From: Marinobacter changyiensis
Lineage (GTDB): Bacteria > Pseudomonadota > Gammaproteobacteria > Pseudomonadales > Oleiphilaceae
NCBI RefSeq assembly: GCF_009193265.1
Contig: NZ_VZZZ01000001.1
Coordinates: 1,054,001-1,118,000 of the forward strand
DNA length: 64,000 nucleotides
Direction of reading: 5' to 3'
In this document: positions 45,657-58,250 of the stretch, piece by piece
Numbering within the stretch: the stretch's first letter is position 1
How the letters are laid out: every line of letters begins with the position of its first letter
Notes under the pieces: generated by a model
The model's database searches: none
Told to the model about the DNA's origin: nothing
Seen by the model: the letters and a program-made list of their open reading frames with translations, nothing else
Position numbers and translations under genes: made by a program

Positions 45657-47105
45657 TTAGCGGCGCCAGAACGCGGGTGTCAACAGGACCAGTAAGGTGA
45701 AGACCTCAAGCCGGCCAAGCAACATGGCGAAACACAGTACCCATTTGGCAACGTCGTTGATGTCGCCATAATGATAGGTAACATCCCCCAGCCCGGGGCC
45801 CAGGTTGTTGATGGCCGAGCCCACGGCTGTCCAGGCGGTGACCTGATCCAGTCCGGTCGCCAGTAGAATCAGCAACATCAGTAAAAACATGCCCATATAG
45901 ACCGAGAAGAACCCCCAGACCGCCTGCAATACCCGATCGGACACCGGCCGATTCCCCAGTTTGACCAAGATGACGGCGTTCGGGTGCAACAGACGTTTGA
46001 TCTCCCGTGAGCCCTGCCGAAAGATGAGCAGTATCCGCACCACCTTCATACCGCCACCCGTGGAGGCGGCGCAACCACCCATGAAGGCCATGACAAACAG
46101 CAAAAACGGCAACATATGAGGCCATTGCGAGAAATCAGCAGTGGCAAATCCGGTCGTTGTCGCGATGGAAACGACCTGGAACATACCCTTGGTCAAAGCG
46201 GTGAACGGGTCCAGCGTCGAGGTCACAATCAGAACCCCAACGGTAATCACCACCACCAGTGCCAGCGCCCCGACGTAAAACCGGAACTCCGGATCTTGCC
46301 AGTACAGCAGCGGGTTACGTTGCCGGAAGGCCATAAAATGCAGCGCGAAGTTGGCGCCACTGAGGAACATGAAGACGACAGCAATCATCTCGATGACGGC
46401 GCTGTCGAAATAGCCGATGCTGGCGTCATGGGTAGAAAAGCCGCCGATGGCAACGGTGGAAAAACTGTGACAGATGGCATCAAACCAGGTCATCCCGGCG
46501 GCCCAATAGGCGAACGCACAGACCATGGTCAGCGATACATAGATGTACCAGAGCGCCTTGGCGGTTTCGGCGATGCGAGGGGTCAGTTTGTTGTCTTTAA
46601 CCGGACCAGGGACCTCTGCCCGGTAGAGCTGCATACCCCCGATGCCCAGCATCGGCAGGATAGCAACCGCCAGTACGATGATACCCATGCCTCCCAGCCA
46701 CTGCAGTTGCTGGCGATACCAGAGAATGGATTCCGGCAGCGAATCGATGCCCGTAATAACCGTTGCACCGGTGGTGGTGAGACCGGAGATTGCTTCAAAG
46801 AAGGAATCAACGTAAGTGTAAGGTGCGTTACTGCTGAGGTAAAAAGGTAGCGACCCGGCGATACTCAGGACTACCCAGAACAGTGTGGTGATCAGGAATC
46901 CGTCCCGAACCCGCAGGTCCCCCGAGGTAGCGCGAAACGGAAACCACACAACGAGTCCACTGAGGGCGACCAAGCCCATGGCATCGAGAAAACGGCTCCA
47001 CTGGCCATCGTCGTAGAGTAATGAAATGCCCAACGGTGGCAACAGGGTGAGGCTGAAGAGCATCATCAAGATGCCGAGCACTTTTGCAATCACGGGTAAA
47101 CGCAT
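45657..47105 (-). CDS. trkH: Trk system potassium uptake protein TrkH
   Basis: TrkH is the potassium-conducting membrane subunit of the Trk system. The 482-residue protein has the four repeated membrane-pore-membrane units of the SKT family; pore-loop motifs include SGLTTTGATVI (about 108-118), a second loop near HSFSTVAIGGFSTHD, and SIATTTGFATADF. It lies 18 bases after trkA. Confidence 0.95.
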   Translation of the reverse strand: MRLPVIAKVLGILMMLFSLTLLPPLGISLLYDDGQWSRFLDAMGLVALSGLVVWFPFRATSGDLRVRDGFLITTLFWVVLSIAGSLPFYLSSNAPYTYVDSFFEAISGLTTTGATVITGIDSLPESILWYRQQLQWLGGMGIIVLAVAILPMLGIGGMQLYRAEVPGPVKDNKLTPRIAETAKALWYIYVSLTMVCAFAYWAAGMTWFDAICHSFSTVAIGGFSTHDASIGYFDSAVIEMIAVVFMFLSGANFALHFMAFRQRNPLLYWQDPEFRFYVGALALVVVITVGVLIVTSTLDPFTALTKGMFQVVSIATTTGFATADFSQWPHMLPFLLFVMAFMGGCAASTGGGMKVVRILLIFRQGSREIKRLLHPNAVILVKLGNRPVSDRVLQAVWGFFSVYMGMFLLMLLILLATGLDQVTAWTAVGSAINNLGPGLGDVTYHYGDINDVAKWVLCFAMLLGRLEVFTLLVLLTPAFWRR

Positions 47106-47123
47106 GAATCAGGCAAATCCTGG

Positions 47124-48497
47124 TTAGAAGAAGGTAAGCCCTACCTGGAATAGCCGTTCCACGTCACGTATCCGGGATTTATCCACCAGAAACAGAATTA
47201 CGTGATCATCGGGCTGTACACGCAGATGGTCGTGGGCAATCAGGACTTCGTTATGCCTTACAATGGCGCCGATCGTGGTGCCCTCCGGAAGCTGAATCTC
47301 ATCAAGCCGCTTGCCAACCACCTTGGAGGACCGGTGGTCACCGTGAGCGATCGCTTCGATTGCTTCTGCCGCGCCCCTGCGCAGTGAGTGAACGTTTACT
47401 ACGTCCCCCTTGCGAACGTGGGTGAGCAGGCTGCCAATAGTCGTTTGCTGGGGCGAAATGGCGACATCGATTTCACCGCCTTGAATGAGGTCGACGTAAT
47501 CCGGGTTGTTGATCAGGGTCAGTACTTTGCGGGCGCCGAGACGTTTGGCCAGCAATGAAGCCATGATATTGGCCTCGTCGTCGTTGGTGACCGCGCAGAA
47601 TACGTCGGTATTCTCGATGTTCTCTTCCAGCAGGATGTCTTTGTTGGCGGCGTTGCCTTCCAGCACAATGGTCTTGCGCAAGCTTTCCGACAGCATCACG
47701 CAGCGGTCGCGGTTACGCTCGATCAGTTTGACCTGAAACCGGCCCTCAAGGCTGTGCGCCAGGCGTTGGCCGATATTGCCGCCGCCACAAATGAAAATGC
47801 GCTTGTAGGGTTTTTCCGACGGTTGCAACTCACTCATAACGGAGCGGATGTGGTCAGTGCCGGCAATGAAGAACACTTCGTCGCCGTCTTCGATAACCGT
47901 ATCGCCCTGGGGAATGATCGGCCGGTCCTTGCGGAAAATAGCAGCCACCCGGGTGTCGGTCTTGGGCATGTGGGTGCGCAGGAACGATAACTCGTGCCCT
48001 ACCAGCGGCCCGCCTTTGGTCGCCCGGATCGCCACCAGACGCACCAGCCCTTTGGAGAACTCCAGCACCTGCAAGGCACCAGGGTATTCAATCAACCGGG
48101 TAATGTGCTGTGTAACAACCTTCTCGGGGCTGATCAGCACATCAATCGGGAAGCCGGTTTTACCAAACAGTTCTTTCCGTGACAGGTAGGCGTTTGCCCG
48201 CACCCTGCTGATTTTGGTCGGGGTCTTGAACAGGGAGTTGGCCACCTGACAGGCGACCATGTTGACTTCATCACTGCTGGTCACCGCAATCAGCATGTCG
48301 GCATCTTCGGCGCCGGCCTGGCGGAGCACGGATGGATAGGAGCCGCTGCCTTGAACGGTCCGTATATCCAGCCGGTCCTGAAGTTCTCGCAACCGCAGCC
48401 CGTCACTGTCGATGACGGTGATGTCATTGGCTTCGTTAGCGAGGTTTTCCGCCAGCGTGCCACCCACCTGGCCGGCACCGAGAATGATGATTTTCAT
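47124..48497 (-). CDS. trkA: Trk system regulatory NAD-binding protein TrkA
   Basis: TrkA is the cytoplasmic RCK subunit that binds NAD(H) and nucleotides and gates TrkH. The 457-residue protein holds two tandem Rossmann RCK_N/RCK_C units: [17 protein letters not shown] (3-19) and [19 protein letters not shown] (about 232-250). Two units in one chain is the gammaproteobacterial form. It is co-transcribed with rsmB and trkH. Confidence 0.96.
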   Translation of the reverse strand: MKIIILGAGQVGGTLAENLANEANDITVIDSDGLRLRELQDRLDIRTVQGSGSYPSVLRQAGAEDADMLIAVTSSDEVNMVACQVANSLFKTPTKISRVRANAYLSRKELFGKTGFPIDVLISPEKVVTQHITRLIEYPGALQVLEFSKGLVRLVAIRATKGGPLVGHELSFLRTHMPKTDTRVAAIFRKDRPIIPQGDTVIEDGDEVFFIAGTDHIRSVMSELQPSEKPYKRIFICGGGNIGQRLAHSLEGRFQVKLIERNRDRCVMLSESLRKTIVLEGNAANKDILLEENIENTDVFCAVTNDDEANIMASLLAKRLGARKVLTLINNPDYVDLIQGGEIDVAISPQQTTIGSLLTHVRKGDVVNVHSLRRGAAEAIEAIAHGDHRSSKVVGKRLDEIQLPEGTTIGAIVRHNEVLIAHDHLRVQPDDHVILFLVDKSRIRDVERLFQVGLTFF

Positions 48498-48537
48498 GTC
48501 GTGATTACCTGACCGGGTCGGAACATTGGGCTTACCT

Positions 48538-49839
48538 TCACTCGTCGATGCGTTCCAGGCAAGCGTAGAAAAAACCGTCGTGAGACCGGGAGTCCGGCAA
48601 CAGCTGGCGCCCGGCAGTGGTATCGATGCCCCAGGACACGTCAGGTTCCAGCAGGCGGGCGGTTCTCTCCTGCTTGAGGAACCGCTGGATTATACGGTGA
48701 TTTTCCTGTGGGAATACAGAGCAGGTCGCGTAAACCATGCGCCCTCCGGGTTTCAGGGTTTTCCACAGCGCTGCCAGCAAACCGGTCTGGATAGTGGCCA
48801 GCGGTGTTATATCGGCTTCCCGGCGCAGCAGTTTGATGTCCGGATGTCGTCTGATCACGCCACTGGCGCTGCAGGGCACATCCAGCAGGATGCGATCAAA
48901 CGGTAACTGGTCCCACCACTGCTCCAGGTTCGCGGCATCGGCTTCCATCAGTGTGGCTGAAAGCCCCAGGCGATCAAGATTTTCCTGAACCCGGGGTAAA
49001 CGCTCGGCGGACTGATCCAGGGCGATGACTTCTGCCAGTTCCGGGCATTGTTCGAGCATAGCGCAGGTTTTACCACCGGGTGCAGCGCAGGCATCAAGAA
49101 CCCGTTGGCCCGGGGCAAGGTCCAGTAAAGTGGTGCAGAGCTGGGCGGCTTCGTCCTGGACGCTGACGGCACCGTCGGCAAAGCCGGGCAACTTGTCGAC
49201 CCCACAGGGCGATGCCAGCTGAATGCCATAGGGGGCGTACAGGGTCGGTTCTGCCCCAATGCCGGCGTCAGTCAGCCACTGCAGGTAATCGGCCCGGGAA
49301 ATCTGGCTGGCGTTCACCCTGAGTGTCATCGGGGCCTGGGCATTGTTTGCCTCGAGAATAGCAGCCCAGGCTTCCGGCCAGTTGTGGCGCAGCTTCTCGA
49401 CCATCCACTCCGGATGGCTGTACTGGATTGTTGCGGTTGCGGGCTGGGGTTCGCCTTCTCTTTGGGCGGCCCGGAGTACCCCGTTAACCAGGCCGGTCAA
49501 ATGGGGTTTGTCCAGTGCCCGGCAGGCTTCGACGGTTTCGTTCAGGATGGCATAGGTCGCTTGTTGGCTATGGCGAAGCTGAAACAGCGCTACCAGCATC
49601 AGGTGATGAACCACCCGGTCGGGTTTGCGAAGGGGCTTTTTCAGACGTTGGTTCAGCTCGCCATCCAGGCGGTGAAACCAGCGACAGGTGCCATAACACA
49701 GTGCCTGTAACTCGGGACGTTCCGTTGCTGGCAGGCTGGCCAGTGCAGACGGCAAACACTGTGATAGCGATTGGCCATACTCGACCGCGGCCAGTACGTT
49801 GGCTGCCACAGCCCTCAGGGGAAGCGCGTCAAATGCCAT
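48538..49839 (-). CDS. rsmB: 16S rRNA (cytosine967-C5)-methyltransferase
   Basis: RsmB (Sun) methylates C967 of 16S rRNA. The 433-residue protein has an N-terminal NusB-like domain, the SAM motif [12 protein letters not shown] (about 244-255), and the catalytic Cys in [15 protein letters not shown] (about 317-331). It starts 2 bases after fmt stops, so the two genes are coupled. Confidence 0.96.
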   Translation of the reverse strand: MAFDALPLRAVAANVLAAVEYGQSLSQCLPSALASLPATERPELQALCYGTCRWFHRLDGELNQRLKKPLRKPDRVVHHLMLVALFQLRHSQQATYAILNETVEACRALDKPHLTGLVNGVLRAAQREGEPQPATATIQYSHPEWMVEKLRHNWPEAWAAILEANNAQAPMTLRVNASQISRADYLQWLTDAGIGAEPTLYAPYGIQLASPCGVDKLPGFADGAVSVQDEAAQLCTTLLDLAPGQRVLDACAAPGGKTCAMLEQCPELAEVIALDQSAERLPRVQENLDRLGLSATLMEADAANLEQWWDQLPFDRILLDVPCSASGVIRRHPDIKLLRREADITPLATIQTGLLAALWKTLKPGGRMVYATCSVFPQENHRIIQRFLKQERTARLLEPDVSWGIDTTAGRQLLPDSRSHDGFFYACLERIDE

Positions 49840-49841
49840 GG

Positions 49842-50777
49842 TCAGTGAAGCTCCTGGCCGGGGAGCAACAAGGCTTTGCCACCGTTGATCAGATCACTGA
49901 CGGACTGAGGCCGGCTGCCGGAGAGCTGAAGGCGCTCTACCCGAAGCGCGCCCTCACCGCAGGCGATATTGATGCCGGTACGGGCACGTGCGAGCACCGT
50001 TCCGGGCTTCTGGCCGCTGTTGATGGGCAACACAGTGCCCTGCTGAATCCTGATGCGCTCCTGGTCCAGATCGGTAAAACTGCCGGGATACGGATTAAAG
50101 GCCCGGATCTGGCGGTCAATCTCACGCGCGGGCCTGGACCAGTCAATGTGCCCGTCGTGTTTGGTCAGCTTATGGGCGTAACAGGCCTGCCTGTCATCCT
50201 GGGGCTCGGGTGTCAGTGTGCCTGCTTCGAGGCCTTTTATGGCCGCCACAATAGCGTCGCCACCCATCTCGGCCAGACGATCATGAAGACTCCCGCCGGT
50301 ATCCGTTGGTGCAATGGTGGTGGTGGATTTGTACAGCATATCGCCAGTGTCCAGCCCTTCCGCCATCTGCATGATGGTGATGCCACTTTCGGTGTCACCC
50401 GCTGCTATGGCCCGCTGGATGGGGGCAGCGCCTCGCCACCGGGGCAACAGCGACGCGTGGATGTTCAGGCAGCCGTAGCGTGGCGTATCCAATACCGAGC
50501 GGGGCAATACCAGGCCATAGGCGGCGACCACCATCAGATCCGGTGCCAGAGCCTTGAGTTCGGCCTGGGCGTCCGTCGATCTAAGGCTCTCGGGCTGATA
50601 CACCGGCAGCTTCTGCTCGAGCGCTAGCTGCTTGACCGGGCTTGGAATAAGTTTGCGACCACGGCCTGAAGGCCGGTCAGGCTGGGAATACACCCCGACA
50701 ATCTGATGGCCGTACGCTAGCAACGCCCTGAGGGCTGTCGCGGCAAAGTCCGGTGTTCCGGCAAAAACTAGTCGCAC
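49842..50777 (-). CDS. fmt: methionyl-tRNA formyltransferase
   Basis: Fmt formylates initiator Met-tRNA. The 311-residue protein begins MRLVFAGTPDFAATALRAL and has the signature HASLLPRWRGAAPIQRAI (about 109-126), with the catalytic His-Asp pair nearby, followed by a C-terminal OB domain. It pairs functionally with def, which lies upstream across an 84-base gap holding a 20-base palindrome. Confidence 0.97.
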   Translation of the reverse strand: MRLVFAGTPDFAATALRALLAYGHQIVGVYSQPDRPSGRGRKLIPSPVKQLALEQKLPVYQPESLRSTDAQAELKALAPDLMVVAAYGLVLPRSVLDTPRYGCLNIHASLLPRWRGAAPIQRAIAAGDTESGITIMQMAEGLDTGDMLYKSTTTIAPTDTGGSLHDRLAEMGGDAIVAAIKGLEAGTLTPEPQDDRQACYAHKLTKHDGHIDWSRPAREIDRQIRAFNPYPGSFTDLDQERIRIQQGTVLPINSGQKPGTVLARARTGINIACGEGALRVERLQLSGSRPQSVSDLINGGKALLLPGQELH

Positions 50778-50805
50778 AGGTTGAGTATCTCATTGGAAAT
50801 GCAAA

Positions 50806-50825
50806 GACCGGGCAGCTGCCCGGTC
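50806..50825 (-). terminator. 20-base palindrome between def and fmt
   Basis: GACCGGGCAG and CTGCCCGGTC form a perfect 10-base palindrome. Read leftward it is followed by TTTGCATTTC, a broken T-run. It probably gives partial termination or stabilises the def mRNA, lowering fmt and rsmB relative to def. Confidence 0.55.
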
Positions 50826-50861
50826 CGGATGTCCGCTTGTACCGGAGACGCCAACAGGGAA

Positions 50862-51365
50862 TCAGGCACGAATCTTGTGCTGCTTCTCCAGTTTTTTGCG
50901 AATGCGGGTCCGTTTCAGGGGGCTGAGATAATCCACAAAAAGCTTGCCCTTAAGATGATCCATCTCATGCTGGATACAAACGGCCAGCAGCCCGGTAACC
51001 TCCCGCTCAAAAGGTTCGCCGTCGCGGCCCAGGGCTTTTACCCTGACATGATCAATGCGGGTGACATCTTCATAGAAGCCAGGCACGGAAAGACATCCTT
51101 CCTGCATGTCCTGGTAGTCACCGGCAAGCACTTCGACTTGCGGATTAATCAGCACCAGGCGTTCGCTGCGATCGTCCGACAGGTCAATCACGACAATCTG
51201 TTGGTGCACATTGACCTGAGTCGCCGCCAGTCCTATGCCTGGGGCGTCGTACATGGTTTCAAACATGTCGTCGATGAGCTTCCGGGTCTCATCGGTTACC
51301 TGTTCTACGGGCTTGGCAACAGTGCGCAGCCTGGGGTCCGGGAATTCAAGAATATCGAGTATCAT
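50862..51365 (-). CDS. def: peptide deformylase
   Basis: Def removes the formyl group from new proteins. The 167-residue protein shows all three motifs: GIGLAATQV (44-52), EGCLSVPG (89-96, metal ligand Cys91) and QHEMDHLKG (132-140, ligands His133 and His137, catalytic Glu134). It is the first gene of the leftward def-fmt-rsmB-trkA-trkH group. Confidence 0.97.
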   Translation of the reverse strand: MILDILEFPDPRLRTVAKPVEQVTDETRKLIDDMFETMYDAPGIGLAATQVNVHQQIVVIDLSDDRSERLVLINPQVEVLAGDYQDMQEGCLSVPGFYEDVTRIDHVRVKALGRDGEPFEREVTGLLAVCIQHEMDHLKGKLFVDYLSPLKRTRIRKKLEKQHKIRA

Positions 51366-51682
51366 GACGCATCAGCTCTTTTGCTGGTTCCTCTGTGATC
51401 ACTGAAATGCGACGGTGTACCGCGCATTTTTCTGCCCTGTCTCTATTATGGTCGGGACAACAGGGCGAGATTCAAGTGGGTGACGCTGTGTATACAATCA
51501 TTATCTCTTATCTTCGCCATTGAGTACAAACTGAGCAGTCATAGGTAGAATTTACTGGAAGAACAAAAGATAACATCACAATTCACCAGACTTCTTCTAT
51601 AGTAGGGTAATAATCGGGATTTGACGGCCCGGGTAAACTCGCCGGGTCGTCCGATACAGGCACGCGATCAAGGACTTAGACA
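51366..51682. promoter_or_regulatory. divergent gap between def and the LysM gene
   Basis: This 317-base gap has no gene and should hold back-to-back promoters. GACGGCCCGG (51623-51632) and CCGGGTCGTC (51642-51651) form a 10-base stem with one G-T pair and a 9-base loop just upstream of the LysM gene, without a T-run; it is probably a structured 5' leader. TTGACG at 51621-51626 overlaps this stem and lacks a good -10 partner. I could not assign either promoter securely. Confidence 0.45.
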
Positions 51683-52714
51683 ATGAGGAAATTGCTGTAC
51701 GCTCTGGCAGCCACCATGCTGCTGTCAACCTCTTGGGCCGCTTGGGCACAGGATGCGGGCCCTGAACTCCGGTCTGACCATCCCGAGCGTTACACCGTCG
51801 TAAAGGGTGACACCCTGTGGGATATTTCGTCCCGCTTCCTGAATAACCCCTGGTACTGGCCGGAAATCTGGCACGTCAACCCGCAGGTCAGCAACCCCCA
51901 CCTTATTTATCCCGGTGACAGGCTGGCGCTGGTGTATATCGAGGGCAAGCCACGGGTTACCAAGGTCGGTGCTTCCAACGGTGTGATAAAACTGTCGCCC
52001 CAGGTACGTTCTGAAATGATCGATACGCCGATTCCCGCCATTCCGCTGGATGCCATCAGCAGTTTCCTGACCGATACCCGCATCATCAGCCCGGATGAGC
52101 TCGAGGGCGCGCCCTATGTGCTGGAAGGTGAGGACGGTCGGATTGTTACCGGCGCCGGGGACAAGGTATACGCACGGGGCGAAATGCCGGCCAACAAGGT
52201 CGGGGTCTTCCGTCGCAGCAACCGCTATGTTGACCCGGTTACCAATGAGTTTCTGGGGCTTGAGGCACGCTCGATCGCCAATGGCGATATCACCGCCAGA
52301 GACGGCGACGTGCTGACTATGCAGCTCAAGCGCTCAAACGAAGAAGTAAGGATTGCTGACCGTCTGCTGGTGAGCGAAGACCGGGCCATCAACACTACGT
52401 TTAACCCGAGTGCGCCGGACGAAGACATTGACGGCCTGATGATTTCAGTGGACGGTGGCGTCACTCAGATTGGCCAGTATGATGTGGTGGTGGTCAACAA
52501 AGGTTCCCGTGAGGGTCTGGAAGTGGGCAACGTTCTGGCGGTGTTCAAGAGCGGTAACCTGGTTCGAGATCCGGTGACCGATGAAACCATTGAGCTGCCC
52601 TCCGAACGGGCGGGTCTGCTGATGGTTTTCCAGACTTATGAGAAACTCAGCTATGGGCTGGTGCTCAAAGCCACGCGACCGCTGTCCGTCGGCGACCGGG
52701 TAAAAAACCCCTGA
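51683..52714 (+). CDS. tsaP: LysM-domain protein, TsaP-like
   Basis: This 343-residue exported protein has a signal peptide (cleavage after Ala-Trp-Ala at 20-22) and an N-terminal LysM peptidoglycan-binding domain (about 36-90; YTVVKGDTLWDISSRF). The rest is beta-rich and of the kind found in TsaP. In Pseudomonas aeruginosa the gene in the same place before dprA is tsaP, which anchors the type IV pilus secretin to the cell wall; the same role is inferred here from synteny. AAGGA about 9 bases upstream supports ATG 51683. Confidence 0.85.
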   Translation: MRKLLYALAATMLLSTSWAAWAQDAGPELRSDHPERYTVVKGDTLWDISSRFLNNPWYWPEIWHVNPQVSNPHLIYPGDRLALVYIEGKPRVTKVGASNGVIKLSPQVRSEMIDTPIPAIPLDAISSFLTDTRIISPDELEGAPYVLEGEDGRIVTGAGDKVYARGEMPANKVGVFRRSNRYVDPVTNEFLGLEARSIANGDITARDGDVLTMQLKRSNEEVRIADRLLVSEDRAINTTFNPSAPDEDIDGLMISVDGGVTQIGQYDVVVVNKGSREGLEVGNVLAVFKSGNLVRDPVTDETIELPSERAGLLMVFQTYEKLSYGLVLKATRPLSVGDRVKNP

Positions 52715-52743
52715 GTCTTAAAGGCTTGTAGCTGGATCACCAG

Positions 52744-52773
52744 CGGGAGTCGGGTCACCGGCTCCCGTTTTTT
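52744..52773 (+). terminator. intrinsic terminator after the LysM gene
   Basis: CGGGAGTCGG (52744-52753) pairs with CCGGCTCCCG (52758-52767; one T-G pair) on a 4-base loop, followed by six T (52768-52773). It ends transcription before dprA. Confidence 0.88.
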
Positions 52774-52822
52774 ATACTTGCACTAACCCGCCAGGATGGC
52801 GATCACGATCAAGGAACAGATC

Positions 52823-54052
52823 ATGCCTTCACCCCGGACTTCCGCACCCTGCGTGGCCACACCGTTCGATGCCACGAAGGGCCATTGGCTTGCGCTGTCA
52901 TTGCTACCCGGCCTGGGTGTCAAACGATGGCATGTAATCTGCGAGCATCTTGATAATCCCGTTGAGTTACTGACCATGGGCCCCGCTACCCTCAAAGCAC
53001 TCGGGTTGCCCCCGACCACCTGCGAGGCAGTTTTGGCCTGGCAGCGCCAAGACCTTCGGCACGAGCGAATCCTCCGTGCTTCGGATATCTGGCGGCGATG
53101 TCAGGACGAAGGCATAGAGCTGCTCACCCAGGGCTGTCAGGACTATCCTGTAGCCCTCCGGACCATTCACGATGCCCCTTTTGTGTTGTACCTGAAAGGT
53201 GAGCGCAGCCTGCTGAACCGTCACCAGATTGGCATCGTGGGCAGTCGCAATGCGACCCGGGGCGGACTGGATCATGCCCGTCAGTTTGCCGCGGCTCTCA
53301 GCCATCGGGGCTACCTGGTGACCAGCGGCATGGCACTGGGCGTTGATGGAGAGGCCCACGCTGGCGCACTCGATGCCGGTTTTCCCACCATTGCGGTGAT
53401 CGGTACCGGGGTGGATGTGATCTATCCGCGGCAGCATCGGGGCCTGGCGGCGCGGATTGTAGAAAACGGGGCGATCGTTTCGGACTTCCCGCCGGGTACG
53501 GCGCCCAAGGCCGCACATTTCCCACAGCGTAACCGTCTGATCAGCGGCTTGAGCCAGGGCATTCTGGTCGTTGAGGCCAGCCCCAGAAGCGGTTCGCTTA
53601 TTACTGCGCGGCTGGCGCTCGAGCAAGGCCGGGAGGTTTTCGCCATTCCCGGTTCGATACACAACCCCCTCGCCCGTGGCTGTCATCATCTTATCCGACA
53701 GGGGGCAAAACTGGTGGAGTCGGTTGCCGATATCGAGGAAGAATTGACGGCATGGTGGTCGGCGGACTCAACCCCCGACGTCGTCCCGGGCCAGCACGGA
53801 ATGTCCAGAGCCCAAGCACCGAAGGCGATTTCTGCACCCCGCAAAGGCCTGCTGACCGAACTCGCCTGTCCGGATCATCTGGAGGACCGTGAAATCGCGG
53901 TTCTGAAAGCTTTGGGTTATGATCCGGTTTCAACGGATGATCTGTGCGTGGCCACCGGTCTGCCGGCTGACAAATTGATGCAAGCCCTGCTGATGCTTGA
54001 GATGGAGGGGCTTGTCGATGTGGCACCCGGGGGCTTTCAACGGGTTGTCTGA
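52823..54052 (+). CDS. dprA: DNA-processing protein DprA
   Basis: DprA (Smf) binds single-stranded DNA and loads RecA during natural transformation. The 409-residue protein has an N-terminal helical region, the Rossmann-like core with GIVGSRNATRGG and TSGMALGVDGEAH (about 134-180), and a C-terminal winged helix (about 350-405). ATG 52823 has AAGGA 7 bases upstream; an in-frame ATG at 52796 has no proper ribosome site. Competence is not shown by this gene alone. Confidence 0.94.
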   Translation: MPSPRTSAPCVATPFDATKGHWLALSLLPGLGVKRWHVICEHLDNPVELLTMGPATLKALGLPPTTCEAVLAWQRQDLRHERILRASDIWRRCQDEGIELLTQGCQDYPVALRTIHDAPFVLYLKGERSLLNRHQIGIVGSRNATRGGLDHARQFAAALSHRGYLVTSGMALGVDGEAHAGALDAGFPTIAVIGTGVDVIYPRQHRGLAARIVENGAIVSDFPPGTAPKAAHFPQRNRLISGLSQGILVVEASPRSGSLITARLALEQGREVFAIPGSIHNPLARGCHHLIRQGAKLVESVADIEEELTAWWSADSTPDVVPGQHGMSRAQAPKAISAPRKGLLTELACPDHLEDREIAVLKALGYDPVSTDDLCVATGLPADKLMQALLMLEMEGLVDVAPGGFQRVV

Positions 54053-54082
54053 TGTTCTGCACTCCAATACCGTAACCGGACG

Positions 54083-56418
<2,336 letters not shown>

Positions 56419-56527
56419 GCACCGACGATAGGCTATTCTGGAGCGATACAGGCGTTACAGACGCCGTCCGTCGTATGAACAGCCCGGCTGTAAATGATGA
56501 GGTGAGCTGTACACAAAAGGGTTATTC

Positions 56528-57301
56528 ATGGATATTCTGACCCTCGTCGGACTGCTGGCGGGCATTGTTATTGTGGTGCTGGCCATGCTGGCGAACGCAT
56601 CGCTGTTGACGTTTCTGAACCTGCCGGGGTTGGCCATTGTCATTGGTGGCACCTTTGCGGTCACATTGATCAAATTCCGACTGCCAACGGTCATGGGCGC
56701 TTTTCGGCTCGCGCTCACGACCGCGTTTACTGACCGGATGGAGCGGCCGGCTACGCTGATTCAGGAAGTCAGTCAGCTCGCCCGGCTGGTCAGAAAAGAG
56801 GGTATTCTGGGGTTGGAAAGTCATGAGACCGGAAACGAGTTCCTGCGCAAGGCCATCAACCTGTGCGTTGACGGCCACCCACCCGAACTGATTGATGAAG
56901 TCCTGTCACAGGATATCCAGCAAACCATGGAGCGCTATGATGTGGCTGAGCGGGTGTTCCGGGGTATCGGGGAGTCGGCGCCCGCTATCGGTATGCTGGG
57001 CACTCTGGTGGGGTTGGTGCAGATGCTGAACACCCTTGATAATCCCGCCGCTATCGGTCCGGCTATGGCGATTGCGCTGCTGACCACATTGTACGGGGCA
57101 TTTATTGCCCAGCTCATTGCCCTGCCTCTGGCAGACAAGCTGCAACTCAAGGCCGAAGATGAGCAGCGCAACCGGTTACTGGTCGCGACCAGTATCCAGA
57201 ACATCATGCAAGGCCAGAACCCACGGGTAATGACCGAGCTGTTGTCGGCGTTCATTAACCCGGATCAGAGGGCCGCGCTGGCCCGGCAGCCGGAGGCCTG
57301 A
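56528..57301 (+). CDS. motA: flagellar motor stator protein MotA/PomA-like
   Basis: This is one half of a stator unit that turns ion flow into flagellar torque. The 257-residue protein has four membrane segments (about 5-25, 33-52, 148-170 and 182-202) with a long cytoplasmic loop between the second and third. VFRGIGESAPAIGMLGTLVGLVQML (quoted in part: GMLGTLVGLVQML) is the conserved third-helix start. The motB gene follows after 5 bases. No other flagellar genes are in the window, so this is a detached stator operon as in pseudomonads and vibrios. Confidence 0.9.
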   Translation: MDILTLVGLLAGIVIVVLAMLANASLLTFLNLPGLAIVIGGTFAVTLIKFRLPTVMGAFRLALTTAFTDRMERPATLIQEVSQLARLVRKEGILGLESHETGNEFLRKAINLCVDGHPPELIDEVLSQDIQQTMERYDVAERVFRGIGESAPAIGMLGTLVGLVQMLNTLDNPAAIGPAMAIALLTTLYGAFIAQLIALPLADKLQLKAEDEQRNRLLVATSIQNIMQGQNPRVMTELLSAFINPDQRAALARQPEA

Positions 57302-57306
57302 AGTTC

Positions 57307-58137
57307 GTGGCGGTGCGGCCACGACACCGCCCAAAGGTACGGGCTGGAACACCCGCCTGGCTTGTCACGTTTGCGGATCTGGCCACCTTGATGCTGACCT
57401 TCTTCATCCTGCTGTTGTCGTTTGCTGAAATGGACGTCGAAAAATATCGGGCAATGGCCAATTCTATGGCATCGGCTTTTGGCAGTGGCAATGTCTTGGC
57501 AGACTCGGTGGGCGGCTCGCCGCTGACGCTGATCGAAAGCGATGCCGTCTCATTGCCCCGTCCCGATAACTCACTGGCGGATGAACCCCAATTTATCGAC
57601 GAGCGTTCGGATGACCCCGCGATTACCGAGGTGCCGGACGGGATTGTCGATCTGGCATCGCGATTGATTACGGAACTCGAGCCGGAAGTTGCAGCTCAGG
57701 CACTGAGCGTGAATTACGATACCCGCAAGGTCGTCATCCGTTTTGCCGAGGACGCCACCTTCCGGTCGGGTCAGGCGGCCCTCAAGCCGGGCATGGTGCC
57801 GATCATCGAACGCGTTGTGGAGGTGCTCGCGAGCTGCACCGGAGATGTGCTGGTGGCTGGTTACACCGATGACCGGCCCATAGTCAGCAACCGCTACCGG
57901 TCTAATTGGGACTTGGCCGCCGCCCGCGCGGTCTCTGTCGTACATGAGCTGGTGATGAACCGGGCTTTGCCAGCGCAACGGGTAACCGCAGCCGGCCGCG
58001 CGGAAACCAACCCTCTGGTGCCGAACGACAGCCCGGAAAATCGGGCCAGGAACCGTCGGGTTGAAATCGCCATCCGGGACCCGGCCTGCCAGGACAGCAT
58101 ACCGTCCAGCAAATTACCGGTTGAGATCCTGCCTTAG
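57307..58137 (+). CDS. motB: flagellar motor stator protein MotB/PomB-like
   Basis: This 276-residue partner of MotA starts with a short basic cytoplasmic end, one membrane helix (WLVTFADLATLMLTFFILLL, 18-37) with the ion-binding Asp24, a plug/linker, and a C-terminal OmpA-like peptidoglycan-binding domain (about 140-265; AGYTDDRPIVSNRYRSNWDL). Start is a GTG at 57307; no ATG lies before the membrane helix. Whether it uses H+ or Na+ cannot be told from this residue alone. Confidence 0.9.
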   Translation: MAVRPRHRPKVRAGTPAWLVTFADLATLMLTFFILLLSFAEMDVEKYRAMANSMASAFGSGNVLADSVGGSPLTLIESDAVSLPRPDNSLADEPQFIDERSDDPAITEVPDGIVDLASRLITELEPEVAAQALSVNYDTRKVVIRFAEDATFRSGQAALKPGMVPIIERVVEVLASCTGDVLVAGYTDDRPIVSNRYRSNWDLAAARAVSVVHELVMNRALPAQRVTAAGRAETNPLVPNDSPENRARNRRVEIAIRDPACQDSIPSSKLPVEILP

Positions 58138-58189
58138 GGCTGCGCTTATGTCATCGGGTAAGGTTTCAATAGGGAATACGTATAAACAA

Positions 58190-58205
58190 ACCGGCTTCAG
58201 GCCGG
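58190..58205. repeat. small hairpin after motB
   Basis: CCGGC and GCCGG flank TTCAG, a 5-base stem in the 113-base gap between motB and the PA4642-like gene. No T-run follows; GTATACTG immediately after could be a -10 element for the downstream gene. Confidence 0.35.
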
Positions 58206-58250
58206 TATACTGTCGCCCCTCTGAATGACATGCGGGATGAGAGTAACGCC

